Below are positions 16,735 through 24,931 of a stretch of DNA of 64,000 bases, in pieces; position 1 is the first letter of the stretch; the number at the start of each line of letters is the position of its first letter. The stretch is from Paraburkholderia fungorum (lineage in GTDB: Bacteria > Pseudomonadota > Gammaproteobacteria > Burkholderiales > Burkholderiaceae): positions 211,149 through 275,148 of the forward strand of contig NZ_MCAS01000068.1 in the NCBI RefSeq assembly GCF_003610895.1, read 5' to 3'. Under the pieces are notes generated by a model. That model did not search any database and was not told the DNA's origin. It saw only the letters and a list, made by a program, of their open reading frames with translations. A program made the translations under genes and the position numbers.

Positions 16735-17838
16735 TCATCGCTTCGCAAATCGATAGTGGCCCACGCCCCACTCATTGCCGTTCGCGTAGCCAAACAACTC
16801 CGCCACCGCCATATAGAACATCCGCCAGCGCTGCAGCCACACAGCCGCATCGCGCGCTCCATATGTATCGACGAGCATCGGCATCACGCGATCACGCGCC
16901 GTGTCGAGCGCAGCTAGCCATTGGTTCGCGGTGTGCTCGTAATGCGTGCCGCTCACCCACCACTGACGCTCCATCCGCAGGTCGTCCTGGAAGTTCAGCA
17001 GGAGCGCTTCGGACGGCATCGTGCCGCCGGTGAAGAAGTACTTCGACATCCAGTCGCTGCCGTCCTGTACCTGAAAGTGATACGCCAGCGTGCGATGCAC
17101 GAAGATATGCACGAACAGCTTCGCCTCGTCGCGCATCCAGCGCGAGATTTTGGCGAGCAGCAGACCGTAGTTCTTCATATGCTCGAACATCTCGATCGAC
17201 ACCACGCGATCGAAACCGCCGCCAAGCTGTGCCGCGTCGAACTCGAAATCGACGACATTGCCCGTAACCACCGAGAGGTTGTGCAGGCCGCGCTCCGCCG
17301 CACGCGCTTCGATGAACGCGCGCTGCCCGTGCGAATTCGATAACGCGACGATCTGCGCGCGCGGATAACGCGCCGCCAGCCACAGCGACAACGAGCCCCA
17401 TCCGCAACCGAGATCGAGAATCCGCTGACCGTCCGCCAGTTCCGCGCGTTCGGCGTAACACTCGAGCATCGCCGCTTCGGCTTGCGCGAGCGTCTCGGCA
17501 CCGCTCGGGTACAAGCAGCACGAGTACTTCAGATGCGGCCCAAGATGCGCATGGAAGAACGAGGCCGGCACCTCGTAGTGCTGCGTGTTCGCGGCCTGCG
17601 TTTCGATGGCGATCGGACTCGCACGCAGCTCGTCCAACAGACGATTGAGCCGTTGCGCGCGCAACTCGCCGTTGTCGATCGCTTCATCGCGCAAACGCTG
17701 GCGCATCAGTTGACGCATGCCGAAACGGATCAGGCCGTCAGGCAGCCAGCCGCGCTCGCAGCACTGGATCAACCAGCCGTCGCCCGGCTCGGCAGGCGAC
17801 GACGGCGGTAATGTATGGCCGGTGGTGGAAAGGCTCAT
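16735..17838 (-). CDS. cyclopropane-fatty-acid synthase-type SAM methyltransferase
   Basis: 367-residue class I methyltransferase of the CFA/mycolic-acid cyclopropane synthase family. The S-adenosylmethionine site is LDLGCGWGS (141-149), preceded by the family segment HYEVPASFF (88-96) and LKYSCCLYP. The N-terminal 75 residues are the helical substrate-side domain. Length is close to the 380-400 of known CFA synthases. It should methylenate or methylate unsaturated acyl chains of membrane phospholipids. It is the last gene of a minus-strand group after a lipocalin and a DUF1295 membrane protein. Confidence 0.85.
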   Translation of the reverse strand: MSLSTTGHTLPPSSPAEPGDGWLIQCCERGWLPDGLIRFGMRQLMRQRLRDEAIDNGELRAQRLNRLLDELRASPIAIETQAANTQHYEVPASFFHAHLGPHLKYSCCLYPSGAETLAQAEAAMLECYAERAELADGQRILDLGCGWGSLSLWLAARYPRAQIVALSNSHGQRAFIEARAAERGLHNLSVVTGNVVDFEFDAAQLGGGFDRVVSIEMFEHMKNYGLLLAKISRWMRDEAKLFVHIFVHRTLAYHFQVQDGSDWMSKYFFTGGTMPSEALLLNFQDDLRMERQWWVSGTHYEHTANQWLAALDTARDRVMPMLVDTYGARDAAVWLQRWRMFYMAVAELFGYANGNEWGVGHYRFAKR

Positions 17839-17904
17839 GAGGTTGACTCCCTATCGTTGTTCTGGACTCGTCTGAACATTCGCACGCAGCTTGACCAGCT
17901 CGTC

Positions 17905-18681
17905 TCAATGGCGCGGCGGCCACGGAATCAGCGCGTTGGTGGTGCGCATGTAGTCGGCGTAACCGGCGCGCCTTTTCGCCATGCTTTCTTCCAGCAGCGG
18001 GATGCCGGAGAGCTTCAGCAGCAGGAACGCCATCAACACCGGCGGCAACAGCGTGAACCATCCCCAGGGCGTACCGACCGACAGCGCAAGGTAAGCAACC
18101 CAATGCACGCATTCAAAGAAGTAATTCGGATGCCGCGAATAGCGCCACAGGCCTACGCGGCAGACGGCGTTGTGATTGGCCGGATCCTGCGCAAAGCGTT
18201 TTAGCTGCCGGTCCGCGATGCCTTCGCCGGCTACCGAGACGATCCATAGCGCGATGGCCAACACGATCCATCCGATGGCCGGCGGGCTGCTCCGGTACGA
18301 CGGCACCAGGAATGCGATTGACAACAGCATCGAGACCACGACTTGCGCCTGAAAAAACCAGAACATCTTGCTGGCCGCCTTGTCACCCCATGCTTCGCGG
18401 AAGCGGCGATAACGCGCGTCTTCGGGCTTGCCGTAGTTGCGTTTCCACAGATGCGTACCGAGCCGCGCGCCCCAAACCAAACCGCCCAGCGCGGTCAATG
18501 CACGCGAGACCGGGTCGCCGTTGCCGAGCACCGCGTAGAGCACCGCGACGAGGCCAAGCGAATAAGCCCAGACCGGGTCGACCATGCCGGCGTTCGTGGT
18601 CTTCAACTGCCACGCCCAGACGATGCTGAAGATCACGACAAGCCCAATCAGGGCGGCCACGGCGGCGGCGAGGGGCGGCAT
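17905..18681 (-). CDS. DUF1295 membrane protein (steroid 5-alpha-reductase-like fold)
   Basis: 258 residues with six or seven membrane segments and the family's C-terminal NADPH-site signature GLWRYSRHPNYFFE. DUF1295 proteins resemble 3-oxo-5-alpha-steroid 4-dehydrogenases and isoprenylcysteine methyltransferases; in bacteria their substrate is largely unknown. The ATG at 18681 (GAGG five bases upstream) is chosen over a TTG five codons earlier. It is 66 bases upstream of the CFA-type methyltransferase, a pairing seen in other proteobacteria, which suggests a shared role in modifying membrane lipid acyl chains. Confidence 0.82.
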   Translation of the reverse strand: MPPLAAAVAALIGLVVIFSIVWAWQLKTTNAGMVDPVWAYSLGLVAVLYAVLGNGDPVSRALTALGGLVWGARLGTHLWKRNYGKPEDARYRRFREAWGDKAASKMFWFFQAQVVVSMLLSIAFLVPSYRSSPPAIGWIVLAIALWIVSVAGEGIADRQLKRFAQDPANHNAVCRVGLWRYSRHPNYFFECVHWVAYLALSVGTPWGWFTLLPPVLMAFLLLKLSGIPLLEESMAKRRAGYADYMRTTNALIPWPPRH

Positions 18682-18771
18682 GAGATCCTCGTTCAAAAAG
18701 CGATACGGCTTATACGCTGTAAGGGCCCGATCGGATGCGGGGTAAACACGGCATCGGGCACCCCTACCGCG

Positions 18772-19368
18772 TTAGTCGCCGCCACCCGGTGAGGCAAAAC
18801 CTTCTGTGCCCAACTGGTCGGGGCGCTGCGGCACACGCCTGAAGCGCGATGTGTCGTAGCCCATCGCATCGAGCCGGTGGAGCAGCGACCGATAGGTGGC
18901 CTCGCTCATGTCGGGTTCACGCGAAAAAATCCAGCCGAGATTTTTGCCGGGATAACCCAGAATCGTGTAGTGATAATCGGGGTCGACGTAAAGGGTCAAC
19001 TGCGTCACGCGGACCGGCCAGAACAATTGCACGCTCCACTCGCCGCCTTCCTTGCCTGGCACCGGTGTGTCGAGGAACTGATAGTGCTTTTCAGGGGCGT
19101 CGAAACGCTTCTTGCGGCCGTAATACGAATCGTCGATCTTGCCATCCGGCCGCAACTTCCATTCCGCGCGGCTGCCCACCATGTCGCGCTCGGCGAAATA
19201 CGGAATGTTCGCGATGATGTACCAGGTCCCCATGTATCTGGGCAGATCGACAGGCACCGTTGCAAGCGGTTCGCCGGCGCGCGGGTTGGGATTGGGCGGC
19301 TCGTTGGAGCACCCTGTCAGGCACAGCAGCAGAATGGCCGCGGCAGCGGCATGAACAACGCGGCGCAT
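18772..19368 (-). CDS. blc: bacterial lipocalin, lipoprotein
   Basis: 198 residues. Start at 19368 has GGAGG eight bases upstream and gives a clean lipoprotein signal ending LTGCSN; the frame extends upstream but without signal logic. The mature part has the lipocalin signature DLPRYMGTWYIIANIP and the later GWIFSREPDMSEATY typical of Blc. It should bind lysophospholipids or fatty acids at the outer membrane. Position upstream of DUF1295 and CFA-type genes supports a lipid maintenance unit. Symbol assigned by family resemblance. Confidence 0.85.
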   Translation of the reverse strand: MRRVVHAAAAAILLLCLTGCSNEPPNPNPRAGEPLATVPVDLPRYMGTWYIIANIPYFAERDMVGSRAEWKLRPDGKIDDSYYGRKKRFDAPEKHYQFLDTPVPGKEGGEWSVQLFWPVRVTQLTLYVDPDYHYTILGYPGKNLGWIFSREPDMSEATYRSLLHRLDAMGYDTSRFRRVPQRPDQLGTEGFASPGGGD

Positions 19369-19536
19369 GGCAATGGCCTCCGGCGTAGCGGTAATGAACG
19401 TATTACGTTCGACAGGGCCGGATGGATGCGTAAGAGCAAACTCTCCAGTCCGGACACCTGCCCAGCAAAGTAAGGCGTTCGCAACCCGGTCGCGGTATCG
19501 TGTCGGCAACGCCCGCCTTCACCGATTCTTCCGCCC

Positions 19537-20601
19537 ATGCCTACCCGCTTCAACGCAGCTTTCACCGCGCTGCTCGCCGCCGCCTTGTTCGGCGCCACCA
19601 CCCCGCTCGCCAAGGCGCTGCTCGGTTCGCTGTCGCCGTTTCTGCTGGCCGGACTGTTCTACCTCGGCAGCGGTCTTGGCCTGACGGCCGTGATTCTGGC
19701 GCGCCGCCTGAAAGGTCACGCCGACGGGCAACCGGCCAATCACCCCCGTTTTCCTCTGCGCGAAGTGCCGTGGCTCGCGGGCGCGATCGCGGCAGGCGGC
19801 GTCGCGGGACCGGCGCTGCTGATGCTGGGTCTGAACACCACGCCGGCTGCCACCGGTTCGCTGCTGCTGAATCTCGAAGGCGTGTTTACCGCGCTGATCG
19901 CTTGGATCGTGTTTCGCGAGAACGTCGACATCCAGGTGTTCCTCGGCATGGCGGCGATCGTCGCGGGCGGCGTGGCCCTATCGTGGCAGCCCGGCGCGGC
20001 CGGCCTGCCTGCGGGCACGCTGCTGCTGATCGGTGCCTGCGCGTGCTGGGCGGTCGACAACAATCTCACACGCAAAGTGTCAACTCACGACGCCATGTTC
20101 ATTGCCTGCATAAAAGGGCTGGTGGCCGGTTCCGTCAACGTGACGCTCGCGCTCACTTTTGGTGCAACATGGCCCAAAGCCGCGACCGTCGCGCTCGCCA
20201 TGCTGACGGGATTCGCGGGCTATGGCGTGAGCCTCGTGCTATTTGTCGTCGCACTGCGCAATCTCGGCACCGCGCGCACCGGCGCCTATTTCTCGGTTGC
20301 ACCGTTATTCGGCGTGACGCTGTCGTGGCTGCTGTGGCCGGAAATGCCGCCGCCGCTGTTCTGGGTGGCCGCTGCATTGATGACCGTGGGTGTCTGGCTG
20401 CACATTCGCGAACGTCATGAGCATCCGCACACGCATGTGTCGCTGGACCACACGCATCGCCATCGGCACGACGCGCATCATCAGCACGAGCATGATTTCG
20501 CGTGGGACGGCAACGAACCGCACACCCATGCGCATTCCCATGCGCCGATCACCCATACGCACGCGCATTTCCCAGATATTCATCACCGGCATACACATTG
20601 A
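19537..20601 (+). CDS. EamA/DMT-superfamily transporter with histidine-rich tail
   Basis: 354 residues. Ten hydrophobic segments in two EamA repeats (about 5-140 and 160-285) make a drug/metabolite exporter. The last 60 residues are cytosolic or periplasmic and extraordinarily rich in His (more than 20 of 60, in HxH and HxHxH runs, such as HTHRHRHDAHHQHEH and HTHAHSHAPITHTHAH). Such tails bind Ni, Zn, Co or Cu ions, so a metal-related transport or sensing role is inferred. It diverges from the lipocalin gene, sharing a 170-base promoter region. Confidence 0.85.
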   Translation: MPTRFNAAFTALLAAALFGATTPLAKALLGSLSPFLLAGLFYLGSGLGLTAVILARRLKGHADGQPANHPRFPLREVPWLAGAIAAGGVAGPALLMLGLNTTPAATGSLLLNLEGVFTALIAWIVFRENVDIQVFLGMAAIVAGGVALSWQPGAAGLPAGTLLLIGACACWAVDNNLTRKVSTHDAMFIACIKGLVAGSVNVTLALTFGATWPKAATVALAMLTGFAGYGVSLVLFVVALRNLGTARTGAYFSVAPLFGVTLSWLLWPEMPPPLFWVAAALMTVGVWLHIRERHEHPHTHVSLDHTHRHRHDAHHQHEHDFAWDGNEPHTHAHSHAPITHTHAHFPDIHHRHTH

Positions 20602-20786
20602 TTTCCTGCTTCACTGCGCGGCACGGGCGCCTGCTGCAGTGCAAGACAAAAATCTCTGTGGAACAGGTCATTCGATAGGACGATTCAATTGGCATCGCAG
20701 CAAAACGCATCCTCTAATGAAACTCCTGTCGTGCGCGCCCGTTCATGGCAACCCACCTGTCCACCCCGCTTGCCCCGGAGATATCC

Positions 20787-20990
20787 ATGTCCCAACCCGA
20801 GCCTAATGTCGACGAAGTGGTGAGAAGCATCGCAGAGGAGACCGACACACCCACGGAAACGGTCTCGAAGATGTATGCAGACACACTGGCCGACTACCGG
20901 CACGAAGCGCGTGTGTTCGATTACGTACCGCTGTTCGCCGCGAAGAAAGTACGCGACAAGCTGCGCCATACGTCGAAACACAAACATTGA
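20787..20990 (+). CDS. DUF3562 small protein
   Basis: 67 residues, start ATG with GGAG six bases upstream. Sequence (VDEVVRSIAEETDTPTETVSKMYADTLADYRHEARVFDYVPLFAAKKVRDKL) matches the DUF3562 family, small helical proteins common in Burkholderia and relatives, several copies per genome. Function unknown; the helix-turn-helix-like amphipathic layout has been noted by eye only. Confidence 0.8.
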   Translation: MSQPEPNVDEVVRSIAEETDTPTETVSKMYADTLADYRHEARVFDYVPLFAAKKVRDKLRHTSKHKH

Positions 20991-21136
20991 TACGGCGGCG
21001 CGCGGAGACCACCGCCTGCTTGATAGCACTCCGGATCGACCGCGCTGACTCGCGTGGCGATTCGCAAGAACGCGTATCGAATTATTTTTCCCACTGCTAG
21101 ACTCTGACCCGGATACATCGACTCGGGGAAGATGGT

Positions 21137-22240
21137 ATGCGGGTGACAATCGTAGGTGCCGGGATTGCCGGCTTGAGCACAGCGTGGTCGCTCGCAAAAC
21201 TGGGACACGACATCACGCTGATCGAACAAGGCTCGATTCCGAATCCACTCGCCGCCTCGGGCGACCGGCATCGCATGATCCGTCGCGCTTATGGCGACGC
21301 CGACGGCTACGCACGCACCATCGCAGAAGCGTTCGACAGCTGGGACCTGCTGTGGAATGACCTGGGCGTCTCGCACTATGCGAATTGCGGCGTGCTCGGC
21401 ATTTCGCAGCATGCAAGCGATGGCGCCGAGCAATTCCGCACGGGTCTCGACCGGATGAAATTCGAGTATGAACTGCTCGATCCGCGCGAAGCCGCCGAAC
21501 GCTACCCCTTTCTCGATCCCGCTACGTTTCGCTACGCTTATCTCGACCACGATGGCGGCGCGCTGTTCAGCGAACGCATCGCACGCGACATGAAGGCGTG
21601 GCTCAGGATGCGCGGCGCGGATATTCGCACCCACGCCAAGGTACTCGCGGTCGATGCGCATGCGGCCTCCGTGCGCATTGAGGACGACACCATCATCCGT
21701 GCCGACCGGCTCGTGGTCGCCGCCGGTGCGTGGACGCTGCAGCTATTCCCGGCGCTCGCTGAAAACCTGATGACTTATCGCAACGCGGTTGCCTATATGG
21801 AGCCGCCCGCGGATCTGGCGGACGCGTGGTTAAATGCGCCCGCTATCGTCGATATTGGCGGCAGCAGCGGCGGTTACGTGTTGCCACCGAGCGACGACAT
21901 TGGCCTGAAGTTCGGCGCCGGCGTGCACAGATCACGTGCCCCTGATCCTGACGCCAATCGTGTCGCCGCGCCCGGAGAAGGCGACAGTCTGCGCCGGTTG
22001 TTTGCGCCGCCGCTCAGGCGCATCGACGAATATACGGTTACCGAAGTAAAAACCTGCATCTACACGTTCACTGCGGACAACCGCTTCTTTTCGAAGCGCC
22101 TTGGCAACACGCTGGTGGTGTCGGCCTGCTCGGGTCACGGCTATAAATTCGGCGCAGCGGTCGGACGCCGGGTCGCGCAAGCGCTGGATACGGATGACGA
22201 CGCCATGCTCGCACGTTGGCTCAAGGCGGAAACGGATTAG
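21137..22240 (+). CDS. FAD-dependent amine oxidase/dehydrogenase (DAO family)
   Basis: 367 residues of the D-amino-acid oxidase family, close in layout to sarcosine oxidase/N-methyltryptophan oxidase. The FAD-binding GAGIAG (about residue 7) follows the start directly, and a C-terminal CSGHGYKFG loop matches the covalent-flavin/active-site end of the MSOX group (Cys near it could carry the flavin). Expected to oxidise a secondary or primary amine with release of aldehyde or keto acid. GGGGAAG precedes the ATG. It converges with the MocR regulator gene 27 bases downstream. Confidence 0.82.
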   Translation: MRVTIVGAGIAGLSTAWSLAKLGHDITLIEQGSIPNPLAASGDRHRMIRRAYGDADGYARTIAEAFDSWDLLWNDLGVSHYANCGVLGISQHASDGAEQFRTGLDRMKFEYELLDPREAAERYPFLDPATFRYAYLDHDGGALFSERIARDMKAWLRMRGADIRTHAKVLAVDAHAASVRIEDDTIIRADRLVVAAGAWTLQLFPALAENLMTYRNAVAYMEPPADLADAWLNAPAIVDIGGSSGGYVLPPSDDIGLKFGAGVHRSRAPDPDANRVAAPGEGDSLRRLFAPPLRRIDEYTVTEVKTCIYTFTADNRFFSKRLGNTLVVSACSGHGYKFGAAVGRRVAQALDTDDDAMLARWLKAETD

Positions 22241-22266
22241 TCCTGTTTCTTCAGAACAATGCAACG

Positions 22267-23724
22267 CTAGCGGTCTAGCCCACGCACCACGGCGGCAAGT
22301 CGCGCCACCAGCGCATCTGCTTCGTGCGGCTTGACCCCCGCATAGCCGAGCATGAAGCCGTTGTAGCCCGCGGCGCCTTCAGCCGATGGCTGACAAAACC
22401 CGCTGAGCGCGGCGATATGCAAACCGTGCTCACGCGTCGCTGCGCTCACGTCCTGATCGCGCAGCGGCGCATCGAGCCGCATTGTCAAATGCATGCCGCC
22501 CCCATCGGACGAAACGGTCACCAGGTCATGCATGTGCCGCTCGATCGCATTCACCAGCGCCGCGCGACGCTGTTGATAGAGGCGCCGCATCCGCCGCAAA
22601 TGCCGCGCATATTTCCCGCTGTCGATAAAATCCGCTAACGCGATCTGCTCGGCCACTCGCCCTTGCCGGGCGATCTCGCTGAGCGCCTCGTCGATGTCGT
22701 GGACAAGATGCGCCGGCACCACCATGAAGCCCATACGCAGCGCCGGAAACATCGTCTTGCTGAAGGTGCCGAGGTAAATCACCGGCGTGTCGCCCGTGAG
22801 GCCCTGGATCGACGGCAGCGGTGGGCCGCTATGGCGCAGCTCACTGTCGTAATCGTCCTCGATGATCCACGCACCGCGCGCCACCGCGTTCTCGATGATC
22901 GACCAGCGCCGCTCCAGGCTCAACACGCTGCCGAGCGGGTATTGATGCGAGGGCGTGATGTACATCAGGCGCGGTGGCGTCCGGTTCCAATGATCCGGTG
23001 TCGGCGCAATGCCGGCGGCGTCGACGGGAATCGGCACCAGTTGCAAACCAGCAGCCTGAAACGCCGCCTTCGCGCCGTGATAGCCGGGGTCTTCGACCCA
23101 GACGCTGTCGCCGGGGTCGGCCAGCATGCACGCGCATAGATCGAGACTCGCCTGCGTGCCCGAGGTGATGAACACCTGCTCCGCTGAGCACCGCACACCG
23201 CGCGACACGCGTACGTACTCCGCAATCGAGCGGCGCAACGCGGGGTGTCCGGCGTTATTGCCGTAACCGAGTTCACCCGGCTCGACGAGACGCCACGCGC
23301 GCTCCATTGAGGCACGCCATTGCGCGAGCGGAAATTCATCGAGCGCGGGCACGCCGGGACGAAACGGCGTGGGATCGTCCGGGCTGGTGCGCTCGCGCGG
23401 CAAAGCGGCGACGCGGCGCGACAGGCGATTTGCAGGCACCTGCGCGCCGCCGCCTGCAGTGGCGAGCGAGGCCCCTGAGCCATTCACCACGCTGACGATC
23501 GAACCATGCCGGCTCGCTGTGATGAAGCCTTCGTCGGTCAGCCGTTCATAGGCGTAGAGCACCGAGTTGCGCGCAATGCCCAACTGTTCGGCGAGCGCTC
23601 GTGTAGCAAGAAGACGGCTGCCGTGACGGATATCACCATCGAGAATCGCGCGACGCAGACTCTCGTAGAGCAGGTCCTGCTGCGTGAGCTTGCGCCCGCC
23701 CATTGCCCGTTCGACGTTCGACAT
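22267..23724 (-). CDS. MocR-type PLP-dependent transcriptional regulator
   Basis: 485 residues: GntR winged helix at about 12-75 (LLYESLRRAILDGDI, LATRALAEQLGIARNSV), linker, then a full type I aminotransferase-like domain with the PLP lysine in GTFSKTMFP and Asp/Tyr PLP contacts (EDDYDSEL). MocR proteins bind PLP and usually control vitamin B6, GABA or amino-acid genes. The ATG at 23724 is used; a TTG lies six codons upstream. It diverges from the small membrane protein and GNAT genes, and an inverted repeat in the shared region is the likely operator. Confidence 0.85.
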   Translation of the reverse strand: MSNVERAMGGRKLTQQDLLYESLRRAILDGDIRHGSRLLATRALAEQLGIARNSVLYAYERLTDEGFITASRHGSIVSVVNGSGASLATAGGGAQVPANRLSRRVAALPRERTSPDDPTPFRPGVPALDEFPLAQWRASMERAWRLVEPGELGYGNNAGHPALRRSIAEYVRVSRGVRCSAEQVFITSGTQASLDLCACMLADPGDSVWVEDPGYHGAKAAFQAAGLQLVPIPVDAAGIAPTPDHWNRTPPRLMYITPSHQYPLGSVLSLERRWSIIENAVARGAWIIEDDYDSELRHSGPPLPSIQGLTGDTPVIYLGTFSKTMFPALRMGFMVVPAHLVHDIDEALSEIARQGRVAEQIALADFIDSGKYARHLRRMRRLYQQRRAALVNAIERHMHDLVTVSSDGGGMHLTMRLDAPLRDQDVSAATREHGLHIAALSGFCQPSAEGAAGYNGFMLGYAGVKPHEADALVARLAAVVRGLDR

Positions 23725-23768
23725 CAACAGACCGTAGTCCAAATTCGTGGCTCCAAATTCTAGATGTA

Positions 23769-23794
23769 TTGTGGCGCTAACAATGGTGCCACAA
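23769..23794. promoter_or_regulatory. candidate MocR operator
   Basis: Perfect seven-base inverted repeat TTGTGGC...GCCACAA with a 12-base spacer, 45 bases upstream of the MocR start and about 73 bases upstream of the diverging gene. A partial copy (GTGGCTCC) lies about 20 bases to the left, which fits the repeated half-sites MocR regulators often bind. Inferred from position and symmetry only. Confidence 0.5.
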
Positions 23795-23866
23795 ATTTCT
23801 TATGCTGACGGTTCCGGAGTCGCCGCCGCTGCGCCACCACTAAATACCGAGAGAGAGGTCGATGCC

Positions 23867-24133
23867 ATGAACACGCCTGCACGTCGCGCCACAACCGCAC
23901 GCTTGAGCTATGGCGCCGCGATCAAGTGGTGCGTGGCGCTGGCGTGCGCGGCTTATGCCTACGGCCTGCTCGATCCCGCGGCCACTGCACGCGCAAGGCT
24001 GGATGCCTGCATCAGCGAAAATCTGGGGCAGCACGGTAGTACAGTGGGCACAGCGGCCGCAACAACCGCCAGCAAAGAAGACCGCGAACAGGCCTTCAGC
24101 GCGGCCGTCTATGCCTGTTCGAATCAGCCCTAG
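23867..24133 (+). CDS. small protein with N-terminal membrane segment
   Basis: 88 residues, ATG preceded by GAGG eight bases away. One hydrophobic segment (IKWCVALACAAYAYGLL, about 18-34) could be an uncleaved anchor or signal peptide, followed by a polar Ala/Thr-rich part with two Cys (DACISENLG and VYACSNQP). I recognise no family. It is the first gene after the MocR intergenic region and is 50 bases upstream of the GNAT gene, so both may answer to the MocR protein. Confidence 0.55.
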   Translation: MNTPARRATTARLSYGAAIKWCVALACAAYAYGLLDPAATARARLDACISENLGQHGSTVGTAAATTASKEDREQAFSAAVYACSNQP

Positions 24134-24183
24134 CGGGGCAGATCGGCCTGCCCACACCCCTTACCCAACAAGGAACAACACCC

Positions 24184-24645
24184 ATGTCCGAAGCCATCCA
24201 GATCCGCCCTGTCACAGCCGCCGACTTCGACGCCTGGCTGCCGCTGTGGGACGCCTATAACGCGTTTTACGGCCGCTCGGGCGAGACGGCATTGCCTCGC
24301 GAGATCACGCAGGTCACATGGGGGCGTTTCTTCGACGCCTACGAGCCCATGCACGCGCTGGTCGCCGAGCGCAACGGCCAGTTGCTCGGCCTCGTGCACT
24401 TCCTGTATCACCGCCACACCACCATGGTGGCGCCGACCTGCTATCTGCAAGATCTCTACACGCTGGATACGGAGCGCGGCAAAGGGGTCGGCCGTGCACT
24501 GATCGAAGCGGTGTACGCACGGGCCAAGGCCGACGGTTTGCAACGCGTCTACTGGCAAACGCATGAGACGAACCACACGGCGATGAAGCTGTACGACAAA
24601 GTCGCGGACCACTCCGGCTTCGTGGTGTATCGCAAGGCCTTGTGA
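24184..24645 (+). CDS. GNAT-family N-acetyltransferase
   Basis: 153 residues with the acetyl-CoA pyrophosphate loop in RGKGVGRALI (motif A, about 101-110) and motif B in TNHTAMKLYDKVADHSGFVVYRK. This resembles the bacterial diamine/amino-acid N-acetyltransferase group (YLQDLYTLD before motif A). Substrate unknown. The start has AAGGA upstream. Neighbouring MocR gene suggests an amine-related substrate, which is inference. Confidence 0.85.
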   Translation: MSEAIQIRPVTAADFDAWLPLWDAYNAFYGRSGETALPREITQVTWGRFFDAYEPMHALVAERNGQLLGLVHFLYHRHTTMVAPTCYLQDLYTLDTERGKGVGRALIEAVYARAKADGLQRVYWQTHETNHTAMKLYDKVADHSGFVVYRKAL

Positions 24646-24931
24646 TACATCGCAGCAGGCCGGCCTGGCGGGCTTCGCACACCCGTTTTACATCCACCAT
24701 TCCGGCCGCCTGTTTTGCGCGGCGCGGCACCACATCCGCATGTCCGGCGGCCCATCTCGCCGGCATGCGCGCCGCATCGCCTGTCCCGGTTCTCACCGCA
24801 TTCGTTCCCCGCGCGGCTCAAGTTTGCATGCAGCTTGCCGTTATCGCCATTGGACGGAGCACCATCTGGCTCCCACGCGACCTTGGGCGATCTCCTCATG
24901 GAGGGGCGCAAAACGAATCGGAAAACTGTAC

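Noticed and set aside
24646..24931. A coding region before hscC (open in two plus-strand frames)
   Set aside because: Codon use and residues look random; Hsp70 homology begins at 24932. It is probably just the promoter region.
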